Positions 22,205-35,520 of a stretch of DNA of 64,000 nt are shown in pieces. Position 1 is the stretch's first letter, and each line of letters begins with the position of its first letter. The translations under genes were made by a program, and so were the position numbers. Under the pieces are notes generated by a model, which was not told where the DNA came from, ran no database searches, and was given only the letters and a program-made list of their open reading frames with translations. Location of the stretch: NCBI GenBank assembly GCA_907163375.1, contig CAJQUW010011521.1, positions 358,501 through 422,500 of the forward strand. The letters run 5' to 3'. Origin of the DNA: Prostheceraeus crozeri. Taxonomy: Eukaryota > Platyhelminthes > Polycladida > Euryleptidae.

Positions 22205-24423
22205 GATAAGAAAACTTGGAAATTTTTTCTGATGATTAAACATATTCATCTCTAAAGAAAAGTAAAATAGTATCAGTAGAAAACCAAACAAACAAATAAA
22301 GCAATAAAGCAAGTAATTGAAAATAGCACGCTCAGTTCGGAGGGTAAAAGACTTAAAAGTACGGCACTAGAGAAGCGCTATCATTTTCTTTCATAATGAA
22401 TCATAAAAAATATCACTAATCTCAAATATCACTAAAATCGCACATTTTAGTATTTAGTTTCTACAGGTGAAGAAGCATCCCCATGCGATGACTTATATCG
22501 AGACACTGAGACTAAAAACAATATAATTCTGAAAAATTTCAAATTGCTGATCAGATGCAGAACCAAAAAGTACAAAAATGATGAAAAATCATATTAAACA
22601 GATAATTCCAAATTCAAAGATTTTGCATTTGTGAACATCCCTGTAATAATAGGAAGAATCCTTCATGTAATCTCAACTTATTTCATCAATAATTGATGCC
22701 GCAATATACATTAGAAATAAATGTATACCAAAATCAGCCAAAACATTCCAAACATTCAAATTTTGAAATAGCTCTCACGCCAAAAGTATAGTGCCAAACT
22801 TTTTATACTTTCAAATATTGCATAATACATAGAAAGCAAGCTAATAGAAATCTGGTGGCCATTGGTGATTTGGTTTAATAGATATTCAAAAGAATTCGCC
22901 AAGGGGGAGGCAAAAAACGCCCCCCAGTAAGCTGAGGGTAATAAGACAATTGTCATGAAATCGAAGTTACATCGATTTCAGTCGACGTTTAATCGAATTT
23001 TCAGTTAACCTAACTTTCACTGGAAAAAAGTTTGGTTTGGTCTAATGTTGCATCTTTTTGCTATTATCTTTCATTTTATGTCATTTTCCTGCATTTTTCG
23101 ATTTTCTCCAAATGAATAAACGCTTGTAGGCTACCTACTTACTTACTTGCTTATTTACTCACCTACTTATTGTAGTGTAGTAACGCACTGGAAGCTGATA
23201 AAAGCCAACAGTCTGTTACCAAGACTGTTGGTAATACTCCAGGATCACATTCAAATTTATATACAGTCATCAGTCTGGATTTAATTATTATTTTGATCAA
23301 GACAAAAAATGATGAGGCTCCATCACACCTATACAACTTAATGAATATACGCGATAGTTATAACTGTGAAGCTAATAACTTCAACAGATGGCTGGTTGAT
23401 CTGCTCTTCGAACTGTAAGCAATCCAGCTGACGTCAACCGTCATTTCAACGCTTGAGCTACTGCCTTCAAAGCGGAACAATGCCCTAGGCTACGGAGCTC
23501 CCGCATTGTTCGATATTTGACGGAATAATTTAGGGTGTCTTCACATTCACTACTTACGATTCACTATTATTTAGCAACTTATTTAGTAATCGCCTTGTAC
23601 AGCATGGAAAATGAAACATAGTTTGAAAGAAATGCATTCTATCTTGAAATGAAAAATGCTCTAGTTGCGAAAAATGTGCTTTCAATCTGCAGTTCACAAA
23701 ATATAATGAATAGAACAAGTTTCATGCGGAAAATATGCTTCAGAAAAGGTTCATCTTTGATTAGAGATTTTATTCACTACAGAATTGTCTGCACTTGAGA
23801 ACACATGCAATATGTGAGTGCACGGCAAAACTTGGATGTGCTGAACTTAAATAATAATAATAAAGGCGTATATTTTGAAAAAAGATACAAAAATCCCAAT
23901 AATGGAAATCGTGGGATTCCAAGTAAAATCATCAATCACATTTAGCAAGTCATGTTCTTAACAAAAGTTATGAGAAAGTTAAATTCTGAAACCACTGTTA
24001 TAAAGTTTTGACATGGTCACAAAGAAAGACTGTTCAAACGATGTTGACTTCAAGGATGGTAACCTAAATTGTCCGAAAGCTAAAGCTCGGCTTGACCTTT
24101 CAAAGTCTATCAGCTTCTACTCGCCACATATCTCAATGAAATCCTTTTTGAAATGAGAGCTGTGATTTGGGTATACAAGTTTTCTTGCATACATCGAGTA
24201 AACAGCACTTTCATCTGCTGTATGTTACAGAAGACAAAATGAACCACTGTTAAGCAAACAGTGTTATATTGGTGGTCATTTTGACATCGAAGTTACAGCA
24301 AGGTTACAATGAACGTTCAACATATCGCAAACAGTAAACGTTAAGCTTAACGGCGGTTCTTGTTACCGGCCCCTGATTGCTTCTTACATTTGGCCATATA
24401 AATTTTGATTTCTTAGCCTCCTG
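22205..24423. other. Unannotated sequence with small repeats
   Basis: No supported gene. It contains a degenerate CTTA/CCTA tetranucleotide run (23131-23170) and a perfect 10-bp-arm hairpin at 23205-23231. Confidence 0.4.
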
Positions 24424-24850
24424 CAAATGACAATTTTGACAGTACAAATGACAGTGAAAGTGAGAGTGAAGACTAAAACGATGGAGATGAATCAGAAGAT
24501 GGAGATAGTGATGATTGGAGATTCTTGCAAGTTGCGGATAATGTTCACACACATAATCCATTTGAAGGAGTTGAAGGTTGGACTGTCACTCAACCTCAAG
24601 AACTAGAAGATTACCTACCGTATATTTTGACGCTTCTTCAGGATTCTTTATTTTAAAAACTCTGTGACTGGACGAATGCGCGTGGGAGCTTAGGTGAAAC
24701 AGAATGGAAAAATGTTAACATTGATTCAATGAAAAAATTCTTTGGCCTGAAACTTGCCATGCCATTGAAAAAGAACCTACGCATCCATGATTACTAGTCA
24801 ACTGAACAAATTCTGCATACTCCATATTACCAAATATCCCATATATTAAT
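24424..24850 (+). pseudogene. piggyBac-like transposase N-terminal remnant
   Basis: In one plus frame, interrupted by stop codons at 24652 and 24793, an acidic Asp/Glu/Ser stretch leads to FLQVADNVHTHNPF. It is followed by a W-x3-N-x6-FFGLKLAM segment and IRIHDY-ST-LHTPYY-like residues (read here as LRIHDY, STEQILHTPYY). This order (acidic start, TN-W, FxGL, DYWS, TPxF) is that of the N-terminal part of piggyBac-type transposases. The sequence then decays at about 24850, before the catalytic Asp residues. Confidence 0.55.
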
Positions 24851-27800
24851 ATATAGTTTTTGATATTGATGATGAATAAATTTTGTGAAAATAAATAGAA
24901 AAAAATAGATAAAGATGACCGTGTACACACTTTGTGTAAGACGTTCAAAAAGTCTCGCGTGATATAGGATGTTGAAGAATAACGCATGCGTTTTGCGGAT
25001 TTCATTTGAGAATTATGGGTAATCGGAGTTGCACGCATTTTCGTTGGTGTGACTTGGAAAAACTGCATAGAATCTAATTTCGCCTTTCATATACTGTTTT
25101 CTGTCTTGCTCAATTTTGCAGATAACTATCAAAAATTTTCAGTGAAAATATCGGTCTTGCATCCGATGCATAAATTATTTCAATGATTAACTGAACTTAA
25201 GATAGTCTAGTGCATTATCAAATTTCATGTCATATAATTGCATTCAAAAGCAATTCTTATTGTCAAAGTCGATCAAGAAAAACGAATTTTGATAAAAGCT
25301 CATGAATTAATGCTATTCAAATTAAAAATCAATAGTCATAAATTTCTCATAATAGTGTTGCTGTAATATGAGATTCTATTTATAAATAAACTAAAACATT
25401 GAATTTAAGAATCCATTAACGCTCTTCTATCAATAAAAGCATATTGACACAACGCACAGTGAAAATGGATTCTTTGACTTCCCATGATTAATTGTCACTT
25501 AAACAAAGGATCAAAGATGGCCGATCATGAATGCATTTCTAAAATGCCATCAAACTGAATGTCAAACTATCAAAATGGCAATCATAAAAACTGGATAATT
25601 ATCCTCTTGCCAATATTAACAAATCACATGCAGTTGTATTTCTGATGGCATATGCATTGATATTGGATTAGATTCATTATGTACATTAACACTATATTTT
25701 GCATAACTTTATTGCTTGATTGAAATGTGATGAGGCTAACAATATGATTCGGGTTATAGAGCAAGTATAGAGTAAGCAAGCAGTGTCAACTCAAAAAATG
25801 TCAGCATTACAGTATGTCGAGATTACTTTCCTGATGACTAAAAATTGTTTGATCAATTTTTAGAAAGACAAATTTTTGCAGATTGTTATGTGTTTCCATG
25901 CCAGCGACTTGGCATATTAAAATAATTAAATAGTATGAAGCTTATAAGACATTAAATACAATGAAAATTTACTACAGTAGTACAAATCTTAATTAAGCGG
26001 ATAATACGTTGACTATCAAGCAAATTTTGATTGCTTCGACTGCATCATATAGCCCTGATTAATATGAACACATTGGTTAACATGCCATATTGCTGAATGT
26101 GTCTTTTCCTATTCAATGTAATTTTCCTTTTTATTTTTAATGTTGAGAAAGATCTACTGTAGATTTCATTGTTGCAGTCTCTGTTCTATTGTGGTATTCA
26201 TATTCAGCCATAATAAACATGTTATCATTTGCTCATTACTCATTGAAAGATGTACAGCTTTTCAGCATTCGCTCTGCATGTCCTTTTTAAGTGCTGTGCA
26301 GACATCGTGTTGGCAAATAGTAAATAAATATTTTTATATAATATTAAATACTAAATAAAAATAAATTAAATATTTTTTATATAATTAAATAGTCGCATTT
26401 AAAAACCAAGATTCATCACTTCCAGCAAAAATTAACTTACCCGGTCGGCCTAGCTATTAACAAACGCACCAAGTCCGTCAGATAGAAAACCATATGATTA
26501 TTCTGTGGGGTTGCTGAAAAAGTTTTGACTGATAGAAGTTTGACTCTAGCTCAATAGTTTTTCAGCCTATGATTCACAAATTAAATTCACATTATAACTA
26601 TAGTGTGCTGTACATAAATGCAGTGCCAAAAACGTCACATTTATCTGATACGACTATTTTTCGCTTCTTTAGCGCTGTAGTTTGAAATTCATAAAATTTC
26701 TATCGGTAAAACTTTTTCAGCAACTATATATTTATTATAGGGCCTATTGATCATGAAGTAACAAGCATGTTATTATTTGTTGTTCGGGTAATACAGTGCA
26801 TGCTAATAAGGTAATAGTAATGAAACAGATAGTACAACACAATATATTAATGGTGATATTATTAATAAATAATTAATCATAATTGTATGATATATCATGA
26901 ATTATGATATATAATAGCAAGGGAATAAGGCGGACATAACACAAAGCAGAATTCATTATGTAAAGTGCCACTTATTCCAAATGCGTGCATGAATCATGAG
27001 TGTACTATAAATCATTCGTGGTAGGCCTATACACAACGAAAAAACTGTAATTAGTGGAAATTGCATGTACCTACATGTATGCTGACAGCTTGCTGCCTGT
27101 GCTGCCATAATTAGCAGTTACAAGCATATAGGGTGCTTGACGTTCTGTCATGCCAGACGATGATGGTCCATTTTATGAACTATGCTAATTTGGCTGTCTA
27201 ATGGCGATCTATTCAAGGTTTCTCGGTGTAGTAGAGAGGTAGGGCCTGTGTGCATAGCTTACATGCGGTATTGTAAAGTGGTCTAGATCCGCGGCTTCGA
27301 ACAATAGCCGTCACCAATTGATGGTGGTGGCCATCCATAATTCAATCTACGGCACTTGACCGAAATTCTAATGATGATCATCTTGATTGATACATAAAAT
27401 TGCGCTTTCGTGCATATTGCAATTTTAGAAATAAGCGCACTTAAAGGAAGACAAAATCAATTTATTATATGAATTGGGTAGCTTCAGAATTATTTTTCAA
27501 GGCAGTTACTTTCCAAATATTTTCTTCACTGTACCTTCTTCGAATTCTATTCCGTGCAAAGTTAAAACCGGTTCTGGCAGCAAGCCTATGACTTATCACA
27601 ACCATCGGCACGGTGAAATGAAGCAAGCCACTTACGATCACAAGAACAACTACATCTATTATAGTATAACGACGATTACACAGAATTCATTGACTTTAAT
27701 GATGAGTTACATAAAAACCTAAAAGCACATCAATGTGAATTACTATGATGAACATTAAATGCGCTGTAAATCATGATGTGATTTTTAATTGCAAAAATCG

Positions 27801-29817
27801 ACCATCCGAGTCACTGAAAAAAGTGAAAACATCTGCAAAAAGTGACATTCGTAAATAACGACCTTCGAAGCTTCGAGATCCGATTCGAAAATTTGCTCTA
27901 CCAAAATCGAATCGTTTCGGCTTACCAAAATTTGCTCTATTTTTTTCTCTTTTTCTTGATTTGTAGCCTCATTTCGTTCGACACACCTCATCTCGCTCTC
28001 ATCTCTCGAATGAAATAATTCCTTTTCATGTTTTATTCTTACTGGTTGAAGATGCCGATCGCCAAAAAATCAGTAAGGCAAGGCAGGCTTTTCATGTAAC
28101 ATTGTGTTCAAATAGACCTGATTAAGTTCTGAGCTCCGGCTCCTGAAATGTTTTATCTCAAATACCAGAGCTTTCATACATTTCAATGCGAATGCAGTAT
28201 TTTGTAAGAATAATCATCATTCTATGACAATCTGCGCATGCATTATACCGTACACACCGAGTAGAGCATTAGAAAATCAAAAGCTGTTTAAATACTACAA
28301 CTAATAAAATAGAATTAGAATTTAGCAATAGTGGATGTGAGCAGCTATTTTTCAGTGTTTTCCATATCATTTGAATTCTCTGTGTGTCTTTGAGGCGTCC
28401 TGTTATCACGCAATAAGATCTTACTCTAAGGAATACAATGCAGTCAAGTCACAGTCAGCATATCATTTCACAGATGTATCGGAATAGTTTCTTATGGTGG
28501 AAAATCTCCTATGTATTTGAGTAGTGTTCAAAGCACAAGTCAATCTTATCAATTTCCTTTTACACTGACAAGTACATGCAACTTCTCAGTACATTCAAAC
28601 AGTTTTGCAATCGTTGATGAAGATTTATAACGAAAATTTCAAAAATCTGTGAATTTTAAATTTCAATTTGCTATTCTAAGTACGAAAATAAACGAGGTAG
28701 CGCAAATGTAGGTTTACACAAACTAATTTAATATACTTTCATGTGATTCGGAGAAATACTGTAGAAGTGAAGGAGAACTCGGTGAGGATAGGATCAAGCA
28801 CAGGAACGATTTGATTGTGAGGTCAAGTGAGATGCGAAGAACCTTTTATTGCAGGCCCTGCTTTCGAACCCCTCATCCCTATCAATCATCAAGTCACACA
28901 TTTTGACAAAACTAGGTCATGGGCATCCGCAAGTCAAACCAAAATAATGTACTTTCAAACTCATAAACTAGCGCCATAGATGTAAGGTGAGCAGAAATAG
29001 GTCAGTAACAAAGAGTAGTGCATATTATCATTAGCTCAAATCACAATGTAATTTGTCAGCGTATTTTATGGCCGCTAAGATGCAAGTTTATCTGTCAAAA
29101 GTCATCTAAAAGTGCATATTAGTAGGCCAGCTTTCTCAATGGCGAAAAGTATAGTTAGCAAAGCTAATTATGAAAGTTAGTAAAAGATAGGCCTAAGTTA
29201 AAGTAGGCTTACGTAAGTTTTCTTTGATTCCATTCGATTCCGGAATCACGCCCCGATTCACTAGATTAACAGATTCACATGTTCAGAATATGAATGTCAT
29301 TTGTAAATTATGTACGAGTATTTAAAATGCTAATCAGAATAACAGGAAGATCACATGGTCGGGGTTTTGAGCATAGCCTGCTGAGAATTGCTGTAACTAC
29401 TAACGTGAAATTAATATTGCAGAGGTAAATAGGTAACAGCCTAGAATTGATTGCATAAAAATGGATTTGAGCGGAACCAGACAATTACTTACTGCACGCA
29501 TGTACTGTAATGTGATCACAGATGTAATTCATAAATCAATAAACAAATGTTGATCTCATAAGCTGCACACTGTAGGTATTAAGATGTCTTCTGAAAAGAA
29601 TTGAGCTGATCTTCTCGCCTCCATCGAAGAGGGTCGTGACAGTCTTCGGAGGAAGCTCTAGTGGGATCAAGGATTTAGGAGATTGCTAATGCTAATGCCA
29701 CCAAAAGTAGATGACCATATTATCGAATATGCTATCCACTTGCCCTTCTGAAATTATAACTCATGAACATCCTTACAACCTGAAATCATTTCACTCGTTG
29801 GTGTTTCGAAATACTCA
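24851..29817. other. Unannotated AT-rich sequence
   Basis: No supported gene. Contains the small inverted-repeat element at 26510-26724, AT-rich palindromes at 26845-26925 and GATTCG-type words near 27850-27920. Short frames here have no family motif. Confidence 0.4.
26510..26724. repeat. 215-bp miniature inverted-repeat element
   Basis: The left end GTTGCTGAAAAAGTTTTGAC-TGATAGAAGTT is matched at the right by the complement of GTTGCTGAAAAAGTTTTACC-GATAGAAATT, about 30 bp with three or four differences. The short size, absence of coding capacity and paired ends fit a miniature transposon. Confidence 0.65.
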
Positions 29818-30096
29818 TTGATTATTGAGACTATTTTGATAAAAGCAAGCAACTACCAACTTGTTGGTCCATTTCTTGTTGCTGTACATTATTGTCATGA
29901 TCTATTGCCACTGTCTGACACAGCTCACATTGTACAGTATGCCGACGATGTATGTGAAATTGTTCCCGTTTTTAAGTCGTCTTCGAACGACTGTTCTGAT
30001 ATTGTGAATTCGGAATTTGATTACCTTAGACACCAGGCTGAGGTCAACAATTTAAAGTTAAATATGGACAAGACCAAAATAATTTCAAACAAATAA
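29818..30096 (+). pseudogene. Non-LTR reverse transcriptase fragment
   Basis: The frame reads GPFLVAVHYCHDLLPLSD followed by VQYADDVCEIVPVFK, which is reverse-transcriptase motif B end and motif C with the catalytic YADD. It then shows NNLKLNMDKTKII, the usual N-x-x-KT-x motif after it. Nothing before or after the ~90 codons is recognisable, so this is a short 5'- and 3'-truncated piece of a LINE. Its ATG start is accidental. Confidence 0.7.
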
Positions 30097-31742
30097 ATGT
30101 GTGACGTAGACTAGCAACTTAAAGTGAACAGCTCATTTTCATGAGTTAGAATTGAAATGTTCACGTAAATTGTATACCTTGAGAGTTTGAGACATGTATT
30201 CATTCATGATGAATTGTGGAGTGTTTTTGCAGCCAATATTGAGAGTATATTTCTCTATTGTTTGCCTTTATTTGGCATATTGAATTTTGAATGTCGCAAT
30301 GTAATAATGTGCACGTCAGATTGTAATTGCTCCAGTACACTTTCATAATCGTCGCCGAAGATTTTTCAACAAGTTTTGTGAGAAATGCTATGCTCTCGAT
30401 CATCCTCTTTTTGACATCACTGCACACCCGTTCACAAGCAATCGAATTCTTGTTGAATTTTCATCCACGAAGCGTACACAGAAAAGTTTCGCAGTTTTGT
30501 CAACTTCACTTGTAAATAGCTTGTGCAACTTGACCTGATTTATGTAGTATCTGATTTACATTTGAATAACTCTAAATTTCTCCCTTTCTCTCTTGCCACT
30601 GCTCGATCAATTCCAGCAGTGAAAAACGGCGCTCGTTAGATCCGAGCATCTTGTTTTCTATATCTACATGTATCTCTTTGACTTTGAAATGTTTTTATAT
30701 TTTGACTTATGCATGTACATTACATGTACAAAAGCCACTTTCACTTTTGACAAGGACGATGTTGGAGAAAGCCTACATGAAATAAAAACAATCAAAACAA
30801 CAGCAAGGCTTATTTCCTACAAGCCAAATACCAGAAATGGATCAATGCCGCTATAATTACCTACTGCATTGGCAGCTTGCATTAAAAGTGTGATAAAAAT
30901 GTTCTTGTAAATATATCGTAGATATCTTTAAATCGATTCGCATTGCTCAGAACTGTTTTAATACTGTTCATAGAGTAAGTATATATGGGTAGAGTGTCGA
31001 CTCAACAAAGTATCTGTATACATTGAAAACTTTTACATCAAAATATTCAGTCTCTTGCCGAGATTACGTTCCTGCATTCCAAAAAATTATTTGAGCAGTT
31101 TTGAAAAAGCTAAAATTTTGCCAATTTATATACCACCGAGATGACTCTCATATATAAGTAGCATGAAACAAGTTGGATATCAAAAGGAATGAATATTTGC
31201 TAATAGGCATCCTAACTAAGCGGAAATTAAGCTGATTATCAAGGGTATTTCATGAACCGTATTATAATGAAAGTCTTCATGAAAAAGTCGCGATCTTATT
31301 CGTGCTTTCTTGGCTAAAATTTCAAGTTTTTAATTCCACTTTCATTGGTATGATTTTATGATTCACTAAATTTATGTTTCATTTCTTGAATCTGAATATT
31401 GATGTGGTCCTATTTGCATCTTTTAAAGTTAATTGAAATCATTGTCTTTGATTAAGTTATTCTGCTCTGCCAGTGGCAGGTTCCTTGCGATATGATCGCG
31501 CTTAAAGAAAACACTCTTGAGGTTGAGCATGAAAGCATAGGAACTCATCGAATTGCTTATTTAACAAACATTTCATCTGCAAGGCTGTCATGACACGCAG
31601 GATCAGTCAATTCCGTGGTAATTTCTTCAAAACTTCAAAACTTTGCATATCTTGCATTTGATAGCAATACCCGACTGCATCCACCTCGAGTTCATTTAAT
31701 AAAATCGAAAGTGTATACACATCGGGGATTTAATGAATGCAG
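30097..31742. other. Unannotated sequence
   Basis: No supported gene or repeat. A frame at 30668-30856 is not convincing. Confidence 0.4.
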
Positions 31743-33317
31743 CACGGTGTGCTTTTTAGGGGTTATACCTCAAGTTTCATGCCCACTCCGGAAACCAAAT
31801 GGAGGTTGTTCCACATTTCCTAGGAAGTGTAAAAAAAATTGAAAAAAATCTATCAAGCCCTTTTCTTTCTGCAGCTTTTTTTACACTTTTTTGCTTTTTT
31901 TGCTTTCATGTTATAATAGACCTTCCTTGAAATTATGTTCCCACTCTAGAAACTAAATGGAGATTGCTTAATATATCATAGGAAGTATAAAAAAGTAAAT
32001 TTGAAAAATGTCCGTCGAGGCCTTTTCTTTCAGCAGCTTTTTACACTTTTTTTGCTTTTCCACATAATTGTTCTAATACATTTTCCTTGAAGTAATGTTG
32101 AATCTACAAACCAAATGCAGATTGCTTCACATGTCCTAGGAAATGCTTTAAATGCAAATTGAAAATAATCTGTCGAGCCCTTTTCTTTCAGCAGCTGGTT
32201 TCCACTTTTTCGCTTTTTTGCATAATTGTCATAGCACGCTTTCCTCGAAATTATAATATGACCTTGTCCATATCTCTGACAAAACTCTAGATAGTTGCTG
32301 AAATGCATACAGTTGCTTATATGATTATGGAGATCAGATAAATGTATTTTTATCTGGTAAGCTATACTGATGATATTGAAGCTGTTTTACTTTTTGCATG
32401 CATGCCTAATCAATTCTGTAGGCTAATTAATGCTTGCATCGTATCTACTCTGTGAAAAAACAATTGGAAGTTTAGATAAAAACACTAATTTGATGATGGC
32501 ATTCTAACACCTTTTCCATTTTGAAACTTTTAGTTTGCGTTGTTTTATGCCTCGTATTTCATCGACAAAACTGAATGCTAGAACCCTATAAGAATAGTAG
32601 TCACTGTGCTGCTCAAAGCTAATGAATGGCTTGTTATATTTCCATGATAATCGCTCACCTTGAAAAAACGCGGTTGAAAAAAATTCCCCTAATATTAACA
32701 TGTCTATATAGCAATAATGACAAGATTATGACCAAATACGAGTATAGCGAATAATCAAAATTAGAATGACAGTAAGCCGATGCTCATATGAACTACCGCA
32801 CACATATAGGACAATCACTTCAAGAATAAAGAAAAGCAGTCAAATATGATGACTGTTGTAAGTGCACACAGCTTTTAAGAGCTTCTTATGGTATTCTGGA
32901 TTGTCCATCGAAGATACTTTGAAATTTTGCCGCGTTATGGAGAAATTGTGATGAACTGCTTCACTTGCCTGCTCGCTGAAAAGACCTAATCCAAGCATTT
33001 GCGAAGTACAAAAATATTCAATATGATTTTTTCGGCATTTATCACGAAACTAAACCAAAGCGGAGATCATAGCAATCGAACAATGAATCCTAATGTCAAA
33101 TATGGTTACTTCATTGTAAGATCATCAATAACTAGCTACATATTTGATATTTCAGCAACTATTTATGTCAGAGATATGGTCAAGGTCATATAATTTCGAG
33201 GAAAGCGTGCTATGACAATTATGCAAAAAAGCGAAAAAGTGGAAACCAGCTGCTGAAAGAAAAGGTCTCGACAGATTATTTTCAATTTGAGGTATAACCC
33301 CTAAAACACACACCGTG
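31743..33317. mobile_element. Non-autonomous DNA transposon with tandem internal units
   Basis: The ends read CACGGTGTGCTTTTTAGGGG on the left and the complement of CACGGTGTGTGTTTTAGGGG on the right, both followed by TTATACCTCAA. GCAG lies directly outside both ends (31739-31742 and 33318-33321), a possible 4-bp target duplication. The left part holds about three tandem ~155-bp units (31772-32260) sharing CCTTTTCTTT-CAGC and TTTTACACTTTTTTGCTT. An inverted copy of the last unit lies just inside the right end (33190-33290). No transposase was found; its family is unknown to me. Confidence 0.65.
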
Positions 33318-34722
33318 GCAGAGTTACCACTCTATACTTACTCTATGATAGCCTACTGTTTTTGTGAAATTATCCAAATTTGTCGATTTTATTGAATTTC
33401 ATATGAAAGACGCCTTACTTGCAACATGAACTCGGATCGGAAAGCTTCTTTTACGAAGTATAGAGATAAAATATTATTATATATCAAACATCAACTTTTC
33501 AAGCAAATTAGGGACTACAGAAAGCATTCTATAAGATACACCTTTTATCTATGTGTGTGTGAATTTGGCGGAAACATCATTTATTACAGCGAGATTCTAT
33601 TCGAAACAACTAATATTTTATTAATTTCAGTCTCCTTGTCATGAATGCTGGCTCAGATTCCACAAATTCACAGTTGTTGTCTATAAAAACAAGTTAAAAG
33701 ATAAAAATGATTCCGCTGAGTGGTTCCACTAACAAACTTGTCTTTTAGTTATGTGTTGAGCAAGCTCATGCGAAAAGGTGTTTAGCTTCATTTTTAGCAT
33801 ACAATCTCTTACAAAGTATCTAGAATTGCATCCTTGCTTTTTGATAATGATAGCATCGTGATTTGATTAGAGGATCAAACATCATCAAAACATCAAATAA
33901 GCACTTTTAAGTGCAATCATAATGATGACATTGCATCTGTTTTTCAGATGTACTGAGAAATTCATGAAAATGCACTTCCGCCCTACTAGAATCAAGCCAT
34001 CGATATGCAGTCCTTGTACTTCCATTGAATGTGCAATTATCAAATTGATAAGTTGTGTAAATCATTTTGAATAAGTTAGTTCTCTCATAGTCAATGCGTC
34101 AAACATCATTTGTCTATTTCTCTTGGGTATAATAAGAATTCATGAAGTAGATACTCACGTTGAAACTGTGTCATGGTGGCTCATAGAGAAACCAATTTTA
34201 AAGAAATAAATATCGAGTGGAATAACAAGGCTTCTATATTTGAACGAGACCGATGATGAAAAAAATCGCAAAATATGCTAGAATATTGTGGGAGTATTCA
34301 TTTTTCATGAAGTTCTGTTAGAATTCCTTCTTCGCTTGTTATGACTCTCGAAGTTTATGTTTTGTGTTACTTCAATTAATCCACATTCCATCAGTCTTTT
34401 CTTTTTCAAAACAACACGACAAGTGTCACGGCAGCGCTCTAAGAAGTCATTTGAAATGAATAATGGCGTCTAACTCACTTTGCACTTCACTTCAAATTCT
34501 GGCAAATCATTGGTTAAAATATTTGGCGTGTCTAATGAGTTCCCGCACTGGGCACATTTTGTGCGAACGACAAAGCTGTTCAATCTAATTAGCATTATTC
34601 TACTGATTTTTCTCTAGATGTAATCTAGCCATTACTTTGGTCAATTCACTATGCAAGGAGACAACTTTGATCACTGTGGCATCAAACAATATACACGTAC
34701 TTTCGAGCAAAGATCAACAATG
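33318..34722. other. Unannotated sequence with one dispersed repeat
   Basis: No supported gene. It holds the second copy of the dispersed repeat (33552-33672) whose partner is at 12940-13062. Confidence 0.4.
33552..33672 (+). repeat. Dispersed repeat, copy 2 (partner at 12940-13062)
   Basis: Same order of blocks as copy 1: GTGTGTGAA, GCGAGATTCTATTCGAA, TTTCAGTCTCCT, CAGATTCCACAAATTCACAG. The copies lie 20 kb apart in the same orientation. Confidence 0.6.
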
Positions 34723-34742
34723 ATAAAATGATATCATTTTAT
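34723..34742. repeat. 20-bp perfect palindrome, copy 1
   Basis: ATAAAATGATATCATTTTAT is its own reverse complement and recurs exactly at 35043-35062. The 340-bp interval could be a small element bounded by palindromic ends. Confidence 0.6.
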
Positions 34743-35042
34743 TCTAAGGAAAAATGATATAAAATGATAAATCATCAAAAATTCTTCGCATTTTGTATTG
34801 AGGCAAATTTAGTCTCCTTCGTTTGTTCTACTCATGTCCTTCCCACTGGTTTATTCATGTAGCGTATATTCATTATTTGGAACATATCGAGGCTGCATGC
34901 AATCTAATTTTAATTTCATTGCTAAGAGCAGTAAAAGCAGTATGGTTGCAGTGTAAATCGAAAATTTCGCATGACTAGATCTATTTATGCTGTTGGCCTA
35001 CGCATATTTCACTAAAAGATGGTATACTTTGATTATAAAAAA

Positions 35043-35062
35043 ATAAAATGATATCATTTTAT
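35043..35062. repeat. 20-bp perfect palindrome, copy 2
   Basis: Exact second copy of the palindrome at 34723-34742. Confidence 0.6.
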
Positions 35063-35148
35063 ATAATTTTAAAAATACAAAGATATCATTGACGATCATA
35101 GCTTTCGAGCATACATTTTTCTCAAATTGCAACAATATAGTAGGAAAT

Positions 35149-35520
35149 ATGATGGCCTTGCAACTAGCTGAGCCATCTCTGACTGATCTCCAGGAAGCCG
35201 GGCCATCTCAGACTAGACTGCAGATGTGCAATGGCCCAGAATTATCTGCCGAACAGCTGCTGTTGCAAATTATGCCTCTGCCAAAGCATTCCAATGGTTC
35301 CAATTCAGGACGTAGGCGTAAGCGCAAGGCTGGTAAGTCAGTCTCGTTTACGTCATCTCCCAACAAGGCCATCTTGCTCGAGAAAGAGAATAGGTCAAAA
35401 TCTTCATCTTCCAAACCTTCCAACCAAGGAGAAGGCCAGAAGGTCTTCTAGTGATCGTGCAAAAAAGAAGAAAGACACAGGCAGAGTTGGAAAAGTCGGA
35501 ATTGGAATTGGAATTGACGA
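35149..35520 (+). pseudogene. pogo/Tigger-like transposase C-terminal tail
   Basis: The frame gives LLLQIMPLPKH, GRRRKRKAGKSVSFTSSPNK and LLEKENRSKSSSSK. A PLPK motif, an Arg/Lys block with KS, and T-SPxK about ten residues later is the layout of the region after the DDE domain in many pogo/Tigger-type transposases. No DDE domain or DNA-binding domain is visible upstream. A frameshift near 35440 carries the basic tail (SSDRAKKKKDTGR) into another frame. Confidence 0.5.

Noticed and set aside
27231-27320. Possible tRNA-like sequence with GGCTTCGAACAA
   Set aside because: Only a weak B-box resemblance; no A box at proper distance and no cloverleaf.
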